DNA from: WTGU01 sp965242855
GTDB taxonomy: Bacteria; Pseudomonadota; Alphaproteobacteria; UBA828
Length of the DNA stretch: 64,000 nucleotides
Assembly (NCBI GenBank): GCA_965242855.1
Contig: OZ251509.1
Coordinates: forward strand, 1,798,001-1,862,000
Direction of reading: 5' to 3'
Made by a program: the position numbers and the translations under genes. The number at the start of each line of letters is the position of its first letter. The first letter of the stretch is position 1. Shown one piece after another: positions 1 to 8,851 of this stretch. The notes beneath the pieces were generated by a model. The model was not told where the DNA came from, did no database searches, and was given only the letters and a program-made list of their open reading frames with translations.

Positions 1-803
1 GCCAGCCGCTCGTAGTCGGCGAACTCGTCCGGCGTGGCGTAGCGGACCACCTCGTGGTGGCGTTCGGTTGGGCGCAGATATTGGCCGATGGTGAGGAAAT
101 CCACGTCGGCGGCGCGCAGATCGTCCATCACCCGGTGGATTTCGCGCGGCTCCTCGCCGAGCCCCACCATGACTCCGGACTTGGTGAAGATCGCAGGGTC
201 CTGGCGCTTCACCGTATCGAGCAGGCGGAGCGAGTGGTAGTAGCGCGCGCCGGGCCGCACCTCGGCGTAGAGCCGGGGCACCGTCTCCAGGTTGTGGTTG
301 TAGACGTCCGGGCGGGCGGCGGCCACCGCTTCGACGGCGCCGGGCTTGTTGCGGAAGTCCGGGGTGAGGACCTCGACGGTGGTGCCGGGCGCGGTCTCGC
401 GGAGGCGCGCGATCGCGCGCACGAACTGGGAGGCCCCGCCGTCGTCGAGATCGTCGCGGTCCACCGAGGTGATGACCACGTGGTCGAGGCCGAGGGCGGC
501 GACCGCCCGCGCGAGTTCCACCGGCTCGCCCGGGTCCACCGCCTCCGGCCTGCCGGTCGCCACGTTGCAGAAGGCGCAGGCCCGGGTGCACACCGAGCCC
601 AGGATCATGACGGTGGCGTGGCCCTTGGCCCAGCACTCGCCGATATTGGGGCAGGCGGCTTCTTCGCACACGGTGTTCAGCCGGTGCGCGCGCATCAGCC
701 GCCGGGTGGCGTTGTAGGCGGGCGAGGTCGGCGCCTTGACCCTGAGCCAGCCGGGCTTGGAGCGCCGCGCCGCGTCCGCGTTTCCTGAAGCCGTTGGGTG
801 CAT
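1..803 (-). CDS. lipA: Lipoyl synthase LipA (3' end outside window)
   Basis: Radical SAM enzyme that inserts two sulfurs into protein-bound octanoyl groups to make lipoate. The 267 visible codons start at the ATG at 803 and run off the left edge. The N-terminal auxiliary cluster cysteines (C46, C51, C57, spacing CX4CX5C) and the radical-SAM motif CTRACAFC (C72, C76, C79) are both present, followed by family-typical stretches such as VYNHNLETVPRLY and KSGVMVGLGE. The protein is cytosolic. No operon partner is visible; the next gene is on the other strand. The only uncertainty is the missing C-terminus. Confidence 0.97.
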   Translation of the reverse strand, partial: MHPTASGNADAARRSKPGWLRVKAPTSPAYNATRRLMRAHRLNTVCEEAACPNIGECWAKGHATVMILGSVCTRACAFCNVATGRPEAVDPGEPVELARAVAALGLDHVVITSVDRDDLDDGGASQFVRAIARLRETAPGTTVEVLTPDFRNKPGAVEAVAAARPDVYNHNLETVPRLYAEVRPGARYYHSLRLLDTVKRQDPAIFTKSGVMVGLGEEPREIHRVMDDLRAADVDFLTIGQYLRPTERHHEVVRYATPDEFADYERL

Positions 804-875
804 GGGAGCTCCGTCCGCGAGGCCGCGCCGGAGTGTATGCCGGATTCGCCCGCTTTCCAACGCTGGGCGGCATGG

Positions 876-946
876 GACCCCTCCTCCCCCCTGCCAGGGG
901 GAAGCCCACTTAAACCTCCCCCCTGGCAGGGGGAGGGGGCGGCGCT
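876..946. repeat. Pair of GC palindromes (CCCCCCTGNCAGGGGGG family)
   Basis: Two nearly identical copies of a palindrome, core CCCCCTGGCAGGGGG, lie in the gap between lipA and the YdcH gene. The same motif recurs near 8.81, 15.98-16.35, 24.07, 42.2, 43.4 and 47.65 kb, always between genes. It could form a strong hairpin in RNA from either strand. No coding potential is seen. Confidence 0.8.
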
Positions 947-1017
947 TTGGCGCCGGCCGCGCGGTGTGGTAGCTTTATCGTGGCGTGCCGGACGAACCGA
1001 GCGACGACGGAAGGCCA

Positions 1018-1209
1018 ATGGACCGGGAAGCGGCGATGCGGCGCCTCGACGCGCTGCGCACGGAGCACAGGGAGCTCGACGAGACGATCGCCGGCCTCGG
1101 GAAGGAAACCGACGAAATTCAGCTCCGGCGCCTGAAGAAGCGGAAGCTCGCCCTCAAGGACGCGATCGCCAAGCTCGAGAGCGAGCTGGTCCCCGACCTG
1201 ATCGCCTGA
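1018..1209 (+). CDS. YdcH/DUF465 family small protein
   Basis: A 63-residue, highly charged helical protein with the family pattern: an N-terminal LRTEHRELDETI helix, then LRRLKKRKLALKDAIAKLE and an acidic end. DUF465 proteins are short helical hairpins of unknown role, common in Alphaproteobacteria. The ATG at 1018 has GGAAGG a few bases upstream; an in-frame GTG at 985 is possible but lacks a better ribosome site. It stands alone between lipA and the convergent cupin gene. Confidence 0.85.
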   Translation: MDREAAMRRLDALRTEHRELDETIAGLGKETDEIQLRRLKKRKLALKDAIAKLESELVPDLIA

Positions 1210-1231
1210 CGACCCGTTTCGGAACGGGCGC

Positions 1232-1804
1232 TCAGGCGGCCTCCTCCGCTTTCGCGAGGGCAGGCTCCGAGTCGAGCACGACGAGATCGCCGTTCCCGTC
1301 GAGGCCGATGCCGTGGCGCCGCGCCTCCTCGATGGTCTCGTCCGGCCATTGCACCTTGCCCGGGTCCGTGCCGCCCACCACCGCGAGCATCAGCGCGGTT
1401 TCGTCGCCCGCGTTGCGGAAGCCGCGACTCGCGCCCACCGGCACCGACACCGTGTCGTAGGGCTCGAGCAGGATCTCGTGCCGCGCGCCGTCGCTGTTCT
1501 GCCAGTAGATGCCCCACCTGCCGGTCAGCGGGATGAACACCTCGTTGGTCTCGTGGATATGCAGCGACGCGCCCTTGCCGGGTTCGCATTTGATGAGACC
1601 CACGTTGAAGTCGCGGTTGTCGGTGATGGGCGGCGTGAGTTCCTTGTCCTCGACCACGCCGCGGCCGATGATGTTGTAGATGTCGCGCTCGTAGCCCGGG
1701 ATCAGGGCGTCCACGAACGCCTTGGCGCTCGACCGCAGGTCCGCGAAACGCGCGACGCGCTCGCGCTCCATCTCTTCCGGGTTGACGTCGATCCGTTCGA
1801 CCAT
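1232..1804 (-). CDS. Cupin-domain protein
   Basis: 190 residues with one cupin fold. Motif 1 is clear (GASLHIHETNEVFIPLTG, metal ligands H82, H84, E88). Motif 2 (VPVGASRGFRN) lacks the usual histidine, so metal binding may be incomplete. Function unknown; small cupins of this kind are often sugar or amino-acid isomerases, dioxygenases or binding proteins. The ATG at 1804 is preceded by AGGAGG. Reading could extend upstream to 2062, but that part is antisense to the next gene and reads as nonsense. It is divergent from the amidase at 1938, so both may share the 1805-1937 promoter region. Confidence 0.75.
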   Translation of the reverse strand: MVERIDVNPEEMERERVARFADLRSSAKAFVDALIPGYERDIYNIIGRGVVEDKELTPPITDNRDFNVGLIKCEPGKGASLHIHETNEVFIPLTGRWGIYWQNSDGARHEILLEPYDTVSVPVGASRGFRNAGDETALMLAVVGGTDPGKVQWPDETIEEARRHGIGLDGNGDLVVLDSEPALAKAEEAA

Positions 1805-1937
1805 CTCGGAACCTCCTGATGTGGCCACATGCCCGCATAGCATCTCACGGGCGCGCGCGCGACGCCATGCCGCGCGGCGGGCGTTGTCGGGGTGATGGGG
1901 AGGTTCCATAATGGAGCGCCGGCGAGGGGAGGCGTGG

Positions 1938-3335
1938 ATGACGGAGCTGCACGAACTCACGTTGACGGAGGTCGCGGCGCAGATTCGCGCGCGCGCGGTT
2001 TCATCGGCCGAGGTGACGGCGCACATGCTGGCGCGAATCGGGCGGCTCGACGGGGCGCTCAAGAGCTACGCCACGGTCACGGCCGAGGTCGCCACCGCCC
2101 AGGCGGCGCGGGCGGACGCAGAGAGCGCCGCCGGTAAGGCGCGCGGGCCGCTGCATGGAGTCCCCTTCGGCATCAAGGATTTGTGCGCGACGAAGGACGC
2201 CCCCACCCATGTCGGCTCCGTCGCGCTGCGCGACTGGAACCCGGGCGTGGACGGCACCGTCGTCGCCCGGCTGCGGGAGGCCGGCGCGGTCTTCCTCGGC
2301 AAGTTGCAGATGACGGAAGGCGCCTACGCCGTCCACCACCCGAAGATCGCCCCGCCGGTGAACCCGTGGCACCCCGACTACTGGACGGGCGTCTCCTCCA
2401 GCGGCTCGGGCGTGGCGACGGCCGCCCGGCTCTGCTACGGCTCGCTCGGCACCGACACCGGCGGCTCCATCCGCTTCCCCTCCCACGGTTGCGGGGTCAC
2501 CGGGCTCAAACCGACCTGGGGCCGGGTCAGCCGCGCCGGCGCCTTCGCGCTCTCCGAGACCCTGGACCACATCGGGCCGATGGCGCGCTCGGCGGCCGAC
2601 TGCGCCGCCATCCTCGAAGTCATCGCCGGCCCCGACCCGGACGACCCGACCGCCCTTCAGGCGCCGGTGCCGCCTTATGGAGCGACCATCGACGACGGCG
2701 TGAAAGGCTTCGCGCTCGGCATCGACGAAGCCTATTGCGCGGACGGCGTGGACCCGGCCGTGACCGCCATGATCGGGCAGGCGGCCGATGTGCTGCGCGG
2801 TCGCGGCGCCGACATCCGCCCGGTGCGCTTCCCCGACGCGACGGTCATGGTGGAGCGCTGGAACGATTTCTGCGGCGCGGACACGGCCATCGCCCACGAG
2901 CCTTATTTCGCCGACCGCGCGGGCGACTACGGGCCGGTGCTCACCAGCCTGATCGAGGCCGGGCGGGCGCTGAGCGGCGTGGAGCACGCCCGCATCCAGA
3001 TCGAGCGGGACAGGTTCGCCGGCGCGCTCGCCGCCGTCTTCGCGGAGGTGGACGCGCTCCTCGTCCCTTCCCAGCCCTACCCCACCCCCACCAACGCCTT
3101 CATGGGCAAGCTCGGCGCCGAGGAGGGTTCGGTCGAGCGGCTCATCGCCTTCACCGCGCCGCACGACATGGCGGGCACGCCGGCGATGTGCCTGCCGGGC
3201 GGGTTCGACGAGGCGGGCGTGCCGCTCGGCTTCCAGATCGTCGGTCCGAAGCTCTCGGAGGAACGGCTCCTGCAAGCCGGTCACGCCTACCAGCAGGACA
3301 CCGACTGGCACGCCCGCACGCCGCCGGCGGCCTGA
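1938..3335 (+). CDS. Amidase signature family protein
   Basis: 465-residue amidase. The Ser-cisSer-Lys triad is visible: Lys80 in FGIKDL, serines 153-155 in the GVSSSGSG loop, and the nucleophile Ser177 in DTGGSIRFPS. Family members hydrolyse amides, including amino-acid amides, hydantoin-derived carbamoyl compounds and GatA substrates. GatA itself is unlikely because no gatB or gatC lies nearby. ATG 1938 is chosen over 1911 because a GA-rich ribosome site sits just upstream. A second amidase follows after 14 bases, so the two are probably co-transcribed. Confidence 0.88.
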   Translation: MTELHELTLTEVAAQIRARAVSSAEVTAHMLARIGRLDGALKSYATVTAEVATAQAARADAESAAGKARGPLHGVPFGIKDLCATKDAPTHVGSVALRDWNPGVDGTVVARLREAGAVFLGKLQMTEGAYAVHHPKIAPPVNPWHPDYWTGVSSSGSGVATAARLCYGSLGTDTGGSIRFPSHGCGVTGLKPTWGRVSRAGAFALSETLDHIGPMARSAADCAAILEVIAGPDPDDPTALQAPVPPYGATIDDGVKGFALGIDEAYCADGVDPAVTAMIGQAADVLRGRGADIRPVRFPDATVMVERWNDFCGADTAIAHEPYFADRAGDYGPVLTSLIEAGRALSGVEHARIQIERDRFAGALAAVFAEVDALLVPSQPYPTPTNAFMGKLGAEEGSVERLIAFTAPHDMAGTPAMCLPGGFDEAGVPLGFQIVGPKLSEERLLQAGHAYQQDTDWHARTPPAA

Positions 3336-3349
3336 CGCGGGCGCGCCCC

Positions 3350-4771
3350 GTGGCCTCGGCGGACGCGCTCTGGCGGCTGACGGCGACCGAAGCCGTCCGC
3401 CTGCTGAAGCGCCGCGCGCTCTCCCCGGTCGCGCTGGTCGAGGCGAGCGCCGAACGCATCGCGGCGACCGACGGGCGACTCAACGCGCTGCCCACCCTCT
3501 GCGTCGAGCGCGCCCTCGACCGCGCCCGGCGGATCGAGGCGGAGGACGCCCGCGAACGTCCGCCGGGCTGGCTCGGCGGGCTGCCCATCGCCGTCAAGGA
3601 CCTGGTGGCCGTCGAAGGCGTCCGCACCACCTGGGGTTCGCCCATCCACGCCGATCACGTGCCGGCGCGGTCGGACGTGCTGGTGGAGACGCTGGAAGCC
3701 AACGGCGCCATCGTGATCGGCAAGTCCAACACGCCGGAGTTCGGCGCCGGCGCCAGCACCTTCAACGAGGTCTTCGGCAAGACCCGCAACCCCTGGAACG
3801 TGGAGAAGACCTGCGGCGGCTCGTCCGGCGGCTCGGCGGCCGCGCTGGCCGCGGGCCAGGTCTGGCTGGCGACGGGGTCGGACCTGGGCGGCAGCCTGCG
3901 CATCCCGGCGAGCTTCTGCGGGGTCTTCGGCTTCCGCCCGAGCCCGGGGCGCGTCGCGCGTGGCCCCCGCCGCCTGCCCTTCGAGGACCTGATGGTGGAA
4001 GGCCCGATGGCCCGCAACGCCCGCGACGCCGCGCTCTTCCTCGACGCCATGACCGGCGCGCACCCGGAGGACCCGCTCTCCCTGGAGGCGCCGGCCACGG
4101 GCTTCCGCGAGGCGCTGGCCGCGCCGCCGCCCGCGCGGCTCGCCTACAGCCCGGACCTGGGCCTGCTGCCGGTGGATCGCGAGGTCGCCGCCGTCTGCGC
4201 CCGGGCGGCGGCGGCGCTGGACGGCGCGGGCCTCGCGATCGAGGAGGCCTGCCCGGACCTTTCAGGCGCCCTCGACACCTTCCAGGTGCTGCGCGCCGCC
4301 CTGTTCGCCGCCGGCAAGGGCGACCTGCTGGAATCCCACCGCGACCAGCTCAAGCCGGACATCGTCTGGAACATCGAGAAGGGGCGCGCCCTCGACGGCG
4401 CGACGATCGCCCGCGCCGAGCGCCACCGGGGCGTCCTCCACCAGCGGGTTCTGCGCTTCTTCGCGCGCCACGACCTGCTGCTCTGCCCGGCGGTGATCGT
4501 GCCGCCCTTCGACGTGGACATCCGCTGGATCGAGGAGATCGAAGGCCACCGCTTCGACAACTACGTCGACTGGCTGGGCCTCACCTTCGCGTTGACGCTG
4601 ACGGCCTGCCCGTCGGCCTCCGTGCCTGCGGGTTTCACCGAATCGGGCCTGCCGGTGGGCCTGCAGATCCTGGGCCCGCCCCGCGGCGAGGCCCGCGTCC
4701 TGGCCGCCGCCGCGCTGATCGAAGACACCCTCGCCCTCCCCGCCCGCGCGCCCATCGACCCCCGCCCCTAA
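3350..4771 (+). CDS. Amidase signature family protein (second copy)
   Basis: 473-residue amidase with an intact triad (Lys83 in IAVKDL, Ser159 in GGSSGG, Ser182 in DLGGSLR). It is clearly diverged from its upstream neighbour, so this is a pair of family members rather than a recent duplication. The proposed start is GTG 3350, 14 bases after the upstream stop; the same frame stays open to 2183, but that part is antisense or alternate-frame to the first amidase. The substrate cannot be told from sequence. A small hairpin (ACCGTG/CACGGT near 4780) follows the stop. Confidence 0.88.
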   Translation: MASADALWRLTATEAVRLLKRRALSPVALVEASAERIAATDGRLNALPTLCVERALDRARRIEAEDARERPPGWLGGLPIAVKDLVAVEGVRTTWGSPIHADHVPARSDVLVETLEANGAIVIGKSNTPEFGAGASTFNEVFGKTRNPWNVEKTCGGSSGGSAAALAAGQVWLATGSDLGGSLRIPASFCGVFGFRPSPGRVARGPRRLPFEDLMVEGPMARNARDAALFLDAMTGAHPEDPLSLEAPATGFREALAAPPPARLAYSPDLGLLPVDREVAAVCARAAAALDGAGLAIEEACPDLSGALDTFQVLRAALFAAGKGDLLESHRDQLKPDIVWNIEKGRALDGATIARAERHRGVLHQRVLRFFARHDLLLCPAVIVPPFDVDIRWIEEIEGHRFDNYVDWLGLTFALTLTACPSASVPAGFTESGLPVGLQILGPPRGEARVLAAAALIEDTLALPARAPIDPRP

Positions 4772-4908
4772 ACCCGCGTTACCGTGCGGCAACCACGGTC
4801 GTCACTGAAAATCAATCCTACATCGGATCAAAAACGGGTTAGGTTGAACCAAGATTCTTCTCGTCGGAGCGTATTTGCCGACCTTCGGGATCGAGAATTA
4901 GACAAAAT

Positions 4909-5058
4909 CTATTTAACAGATTCTTGAGCTTTCGCGAGGACATTAAACAATGATTTGTTTCCCTCACCCCCAAAGTATTTCAGCCAATAGTCAATATATT
5001 GGGCATGCTGTAGCTTCCCTTCTATCCCGAAATTAGCACACAGATACGCCGCGCCGGC
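4909..5058 (-). pseudogene. C-terminal fragment of an ArdC-like protein
   Basis: About 49 codons that continue in the same frame after the TAG stop of the DUF499 gene. The peptide contains AAYLCANFGIEGK and HAQYIDYWLKYF, then ends at TAG 4909-4911. This resembles the C-terminal metallopeptidase part of ArdC-type antirestriction proteins (pattern GAAFLCAELGI...HA.YI.SWL). The surrounding bases are markedly AT-richer than the rest of the window. The N-terminal DNA-binding half and the zinc motif are absent. Read as a relic left at an integration or deletion junction near 5060. The rest of the gap (4772-4908) shows no gene. Confidence 0.55.
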
Positions 5059-7887
5059 CTACGACCGCGCGACGCGAACGCGGTCGCCCAGGCCGAGATC
5101 GTCCAGAATTCGCTCGAGTTCCGCCTCCGTCGCCGCGGCGGAGGCGGAGGCGACGGAGACCGAGAGCGTGACGTCGACGCGGAGGTCGGCGCCGGAGCGG
5201 AGCCTGGGTAGCACCTTCGTCCCCAGCCGGTTCCACGTCTCCGGCGGGACGGTGCCCGTCAGGCGCAGCGTCGTCGTTCCTTCTCCGCTGCCGGCGCCGG
5301 TGGCGGCATCGATGGTGGCGGGCGGCGCGGGGTCGGGTCCCGCTCCCGAAAGCCCGGGGCTCGGCGCCGGCGCGGGCGCGGGCGGCGGCGGTTGCGGCGG
5401 TCGTTCCGTTTCCGCCGCCGGGGCTGCGCGGAGTTCCTCCGCCCTGGCCCTGGTCAGCAGGAACACGCTGGCCTCGAACGCCACTTCCTCCGCGCCGACG
5501 GGCTCCGCGAACCACAGGCGCTCGTAGCCGCCGCCGTCGCGGGCGCCGGAGGCGAGGCCGAAGGCGCCGTCCGCCACGAATTCGACGATCCTCCGGCGCA
5601 GCGCGGCGTCGGGATCGAGCAGCCGCGTCAGCGAGCCATCGAGGAAGCTCTGGCGCAGGCCCGTGAGCGGCCAGGCTCCGGCGTCTTTCAGCGCCGGCGG
5701 CCAGTGGCGGTCGATATAGCCCGCGCCCACCGTGTCGTTGAGCAGCGCCTCGGCCTTCAGGGCGCCGACGACGCGCCCGCACAGCGTCTCGCTGGCGCTG
5801 GTGTGGCCGGCGCCGAGATCGAGGACCTTGAGGCCGTGCGCGGCCCCGTCGCCGCCCCCGTTCCCGGCGCCCGTGTCGGCGAGGGCGATGAGGCGGTAGC
5901 TCGCCCACACTTCGTCCCCGGCCGCGTCCTCCGCCTCGCGCATGCGGGCCTGGACCTCGGCGCGGGCGGCGCGGTCGAACTCGGCGCCGAGCACCCCTTC
6001 CGCCACCTCGCGCGCCACCCGCTGCCAAGCGAGCCACAGCTCCACCCTGTCGCGCAGCCCGCGCCCCGACTTCCGCGCGCACCAGACCAGCGCGCCGGGA
6101 TAAAGTCGCGGGGACGCGCCCCGGTTCCGGGTCCAGGCGCCGATGCGCGCGGCAGTCGAGCGGTCGTCCATCCACTCCGTTTCCGGGTCGACGACGACGA
6201 GGGTGAGCCGCGGGGAATCCGGGACGGCCGCGCCGTCCTCGGGGAAGGCGACGACCGGCAACGTCGCGCCGCGCCTGAACGCGCGCTCCACGAGTTTGGC
6301 GATCGCGGGCCTGATTTCCGTCTCCTCGTCCAGCGAGGCGCGCCGGTCGCTGACGACCTTCTTCAGGGTCGCCTGGTGGTGGATGCGGTAGCCGTCGGTG
6401 CCGATCTTGCGGACGAAGAACCCGCGCTTCTCCAGGGCCGCCGCGGCGCCGTCGATGGTGGCGGTATCCACCTCCGGCTCACCGAGGGCGAAGCGCAGCT
6501 CGGGCAGATGGGCCACCTTGTCCACCTGCCCGCCGGAGGATTCGAAGAGGATGGTCGCGCCGACGCGGCGATGCAGGTCGCGGAAGGCGCCCCTGGAGTC
6601 CGCGTCCAGCGCCTGCGCATGCGCGGTCGGCCCCGTGAGATCGGCCGCGATGGCCGCGTCGAGCCGGGCTTCGCCCAGCTGGCCCAGGACTACGGCGCGG
6701 AATTCGGGCGCGTCGAGCGGCGCCGAGCCCAGCGTGATCAGGGGCTCCCGCCGCGCCTTCTCGAACTGCTCGCGCGCCGCCCAGGAGATCCATTGCGCCA
6801 GCAGCGCCAGCGCGCCGCGCGTCTGCTGGAACTGCGGGAGGGCGCGCCACTTGCGCTGAAAGACGGAGAGCGTCGCCGGGTGGAAGGGGTAACACGCCTC
6901 GAAGCGGCCGCGCAGGAATTCCATCGCCTTGCGCTCCGGCTGCGCCGAATCCACGGCCAGCCATTCGGGCGGCAGGCGGGCGGAGCGCTCGAAGCACCAG
7001 CCGGCGCAGGCCCGGGCGACCTTGCGGCGCGCGCGGGCGTCGCCCAGGTCCTCGAACAGCCGCCGGCGCACGACCTCGCCGATCTCCGCCTCGTCGTTGG
7101 CGATCAGGTCGAGGGCGACGCGCTTGACGACCTTGGTGATCCTGTCCTGCCACTGGCGGTCCCAATCGGTCATCTCGACCTGGCTGCGCGGCAGGCTGAT
7201 CACCGCGGCGGCCCGGGTCGCGCCGGTCGTGGCGACGGTGAGGTTCTGGATGAAGGCGTAGAAGCTCTCGGCCATGTCGCGGTGGCGGTTGACGAAGTTC
7301 AGCACCTCGTCGAACAGCAGCAGCACCGGCGCCTGCGCGGCGGCGAAGACCCGGCTCAGCGCCTCGGTGCCCGGCGGCGTCGTGCGCGCGGCCGGGCCGA
7401 GCGCGGCGACGCCCGCCTCGCCCGCGAGCTGGCGGGCCAGGTCGACCCACGGCGTCTCCCGCCCCTCCGCCGGGTCCCAGGCGTTGCCGACGAAGACGCC
7501 GACGCGGGCGGCGGGCGCCTCCGCGATTCCCTCCGCCGACAACAGGTCGGCGACGCCGGGCAGGCCGGACGCCCCGGCTCCCCCCCGCGCCAGATGGTAG
7601 AGCGCCGTCAGCGTGTGCGTCTTGCCGCCGCCGAACTGGGTGATCAGCGTCAGCACCGGCGCCGTGTTCTCCGTCCTGCCGGCGAGGCGGCGGAGCGCCA
7701 TACCGGCATGTTCCTTCAGGGCGCGGGTGAAGCAGGTGCGGGCGAAGAACTGCGCCGGGTCGCGGTAGTCCTCCGGCGCGGTGCCGGCGACGACCTGTTC
7801 GAGGGCGATGGCGAACTCGTCCGGGCTGAACGACCGCCCCTCGCGCACCTCCTTGCGCAGCATCGCGACCTTGTACCAGGGGTCCAT
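5059..7887 (-). CDS. DUF499 family AAA ATPase (defence-associated)
   Basis: 942 residues. An N-terminal P-loop ATPase has Walker A TQFGGGKTHT (Lys89) and Walker B VLLLFDEVLNFV, followed by a long helical region; the C-terminal 250 residues include a low-complexity Pro/Ala linker and an alpha-beta tail. DUF499 proteins are repeatedly found beside DUF1156 DNA methylases and Snf2 helicases in predicted anti-phage loci. The exact role is unknown; coupling ATP hydrolysis to target recognition is plausible. Start ATG 7887 matches the family N-terminus (MDPWYKVAMLR). It is the last gene of the minus-strand island and ends with TAG, immediately followed by the ArdC-like relic. Confidence 0.85.
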   Translation of the reverse strand: MDPWYKVAMLRKEVREGRSFSPDEFAIALEQVVAGTAPEDYRDPAQFFARTCFTRALKEHAGMALRRLAGRTENTAPVLTLITQFGGGKTHTLTALYHLARGGAGASGLPGVADLLSAEGIAEAPAARVGVFVGNAWDPAEGRETPWVDLARQLAGEAGVAALGPAARTTPPGTEALSRVFAAAQAPVLLLFDEVLNFVNRHRDMAESFYAFIQNLTVATTGATRAAAVISLPRSQVEMTDWDRQWQDRITKVVKRVALDLIANDEAEIGEVVRRRLFEDLGDARARRKVARACAGWCFERSARLPPEWLAVDSAQPERKAMEFLRGRFEACYPFHPATLSVFQRKWRALPQFQQTRGALALLAQWISWAAREQFEKARREPLITLGSAPLDAPEFRAVVLGQLGEARLDAAIAADLTGPTAHAQALDADSRGAFRDLHRRVGATILFESSGGQVDKVAHLPELRFALGEPEVDTATIDGAAAALEKRGFFVRKIGTDGYRIHHQATLKKVVSDRRASLDEETEIRPAIAKLVERAFRRGATLPVVAFPEDGAAVPDSPRLTLVVVDPETEWMDDRSTAARIGAWTRNRGASPRLYPGALVWCARKSGRGLRDRVELWLAWQRVAREVAEGVLGAEFDRAARAEVQARMREAEDAAGDEVWASYRLIALADTGAGNGGGDGAAHGLKVLDLGAGHTSASETLCGRVVGALKAEALLNDTVGAGYIDRHWPPALKDAGAWPLTGLRQSFLDGSLTRLLDPDAALRRRIVEFVADGAFGLASGARDGGGYERLWFAEPVGAEEVAFEASVFLLTRARAEELRAAPAAETERPPQPPPPAPAPAPSPGLSGAGPDPAPPATIDAATGAGSGEGTTTLRLTGTVPPETWNRLGTKVLPRLRSGADLRVDVTLSVSVASASAAATEAELERILDDLGLGDRVRVARS

Positions 7888-7917
7888 GAGATATTCCCGG
7901 GATCGGTGACGGTAGCT

Positions 7918-8277
7918 CTACGGTAACGGCAAGTGCCTGGAGATGCGCACCCGCTCACCGCGGACCGTGACCACCGCTCGCGTTTCCAGAGCCGGCCGGT
8001 GCCTCTCGATCACGAGGCGCATCAAGGCGATGCGCCGCTCCGCCGGAACGTCGGGGAGGCGCACCAGACCCGCATGCGGCGCGTGTTTCGCATAGACGAG
8101 TTCTCCGAAATCGGTATCGATCGTCACCAAAATCCTGCCCTCGGTCGCGGCCCGTTCCAGCAACATCCCGTCGCCCGGGTCGGTTCCGAGTTCGCGCGCT
8201 TCAACTACATCGTATCCCCGGCCGCGCAGCCAGTTCGCCAGGAGGCGGCCGGCGCAATGGTCGACGAGGAATCTCAA
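7918..8277 (-). CDS. DUF5615 PIN-like putative toxin
   Basis: 119 residues matching the DUF5615 PIN-like family: an N-terminal acidic motif in FLVDHCAGRLLANWLRGRGYDVVE and a central ILVTIDTDFGELVY with the aspartates expected of PIN nucleases. It is normally the toxin partner of a DUF433 antitoxin, which lies directly upstream. Translation probably begins at TTG 8277, overlapping the upstream stop (TTGA), which implies coupling. It ends with TAG, showing that TAG acts as a normal stop here. It sits between the OLD-type gene and DUF499 and may be a passenger that stabilises the island. Confidence 0.8.
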   Translation of the reverse strand: MRFLVDHCAGRLLANWLRGRGYDVVEARELGTDPGDGMLLERAATEGRILVTIDTDFGELVYAKHAPHAGLVRLPDVPAERRIALMRLVIERHRPALETRAVVTVRGERVRISRHLPLP

Positions 8278-8522
8278 GATTCCGCCACAGCCACCGCCGA
8301 CAGCGTGTCGCCGGCGACGACCGCGTGCGCATAGGCGGCGCAGGCGCGGATGTCGTCCGGCTCCAACCCAGGGTAATCCTCCAGGATGGCTTCCTGCGTC
8401 ACCCCTTGCGCCAGCAGGCTCAGGACGAGTTCCACGGAGATCCGCATGTCGCGGACGATCGGCTTACCGCCGAAGACATCGGGCCGCGCGGTGATACGCG
8501 ACAGCAATTCATCATGAGTCAT
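8274..8522 (-). CDS. DUF433 antitoxin
   Basis: 82 residues with the DUF433 pattern: RITARPDVFGGKPIVRDMRI, then a helix-turn-helix-like VLSLLAQGVTQEAILEDYPGLEPDDIRACAAYA. DUF433 proteins are DNA-binding antitoxins paired with DUF5615 toxins and probably autoregulate. ATG 8522 is preceded by GGAGGGAA at good spacing, although the frame stays open to 8855. The stop overlaps the start of the toxin gene by 4 bases. Confidence 0.85.
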   Translation of the reverse strand: MTHDELLSRITARPDVFGGKPIVRDMRISVELVLSLLAQGVTQEAILEDYPGLEPDDIRACAAYAHAVVAGDTLSAVAVAES

Positions 8523-8851
8523 CCCCGTTCCCTCCGATGGCTGCCTGGAGCGCCGTCTCCCTCTGTCCGGGCACCGACGGCGCCAGCTCTGTCCGGGCGC
8601 CGACGGCGCCACGGCTTCGGGGAAGCGCTCTTCCGCGCCGCTCCGGTCGCCGGGCGGCGCCTTCGTCATCATGGCCGATCCGCGCGCGCCACCGCCAGCG
8701 CGCGATGGGCAAACGGCAGGCACGCCCGGCCGGCATCCCCAGACGCGCGCCGCTCTCCCTCCTCCAACGCCACACCGGACCGCCGGCGCCGACAAGGACG
8801 GGCGCACTCCTCCCCCCTGGCAGGGGGAGGCCGGGAGGGGAGCCGTCATCG
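8523..8851. repeat. Gene-free spacer with direct repeats and a GC palindrome
   Basis: Holds two direct copies of CTGTCCGGGCRCCGACGGCG (near 8565 and 8589) and one GC palindrome copy at about 8813-8842. No convincing gene is seen on either strand. The position just upstream of the antitoxin gene makes the direct repeats possible operator sites, but this is only inference. Confidence 0.5.

Noticed and set aside
5392..7926. Long plus-strand open frame opposite the DUF499 gene
   Set aside because: Arg/Ala/Gly-rich antisense shadow with no domain; the minus strand encodes a clear DUF499 ATPase. The same applies to similar frames opposite the amidases, helicase (20370-24116), BMP operon, methylases and lipoprotein.
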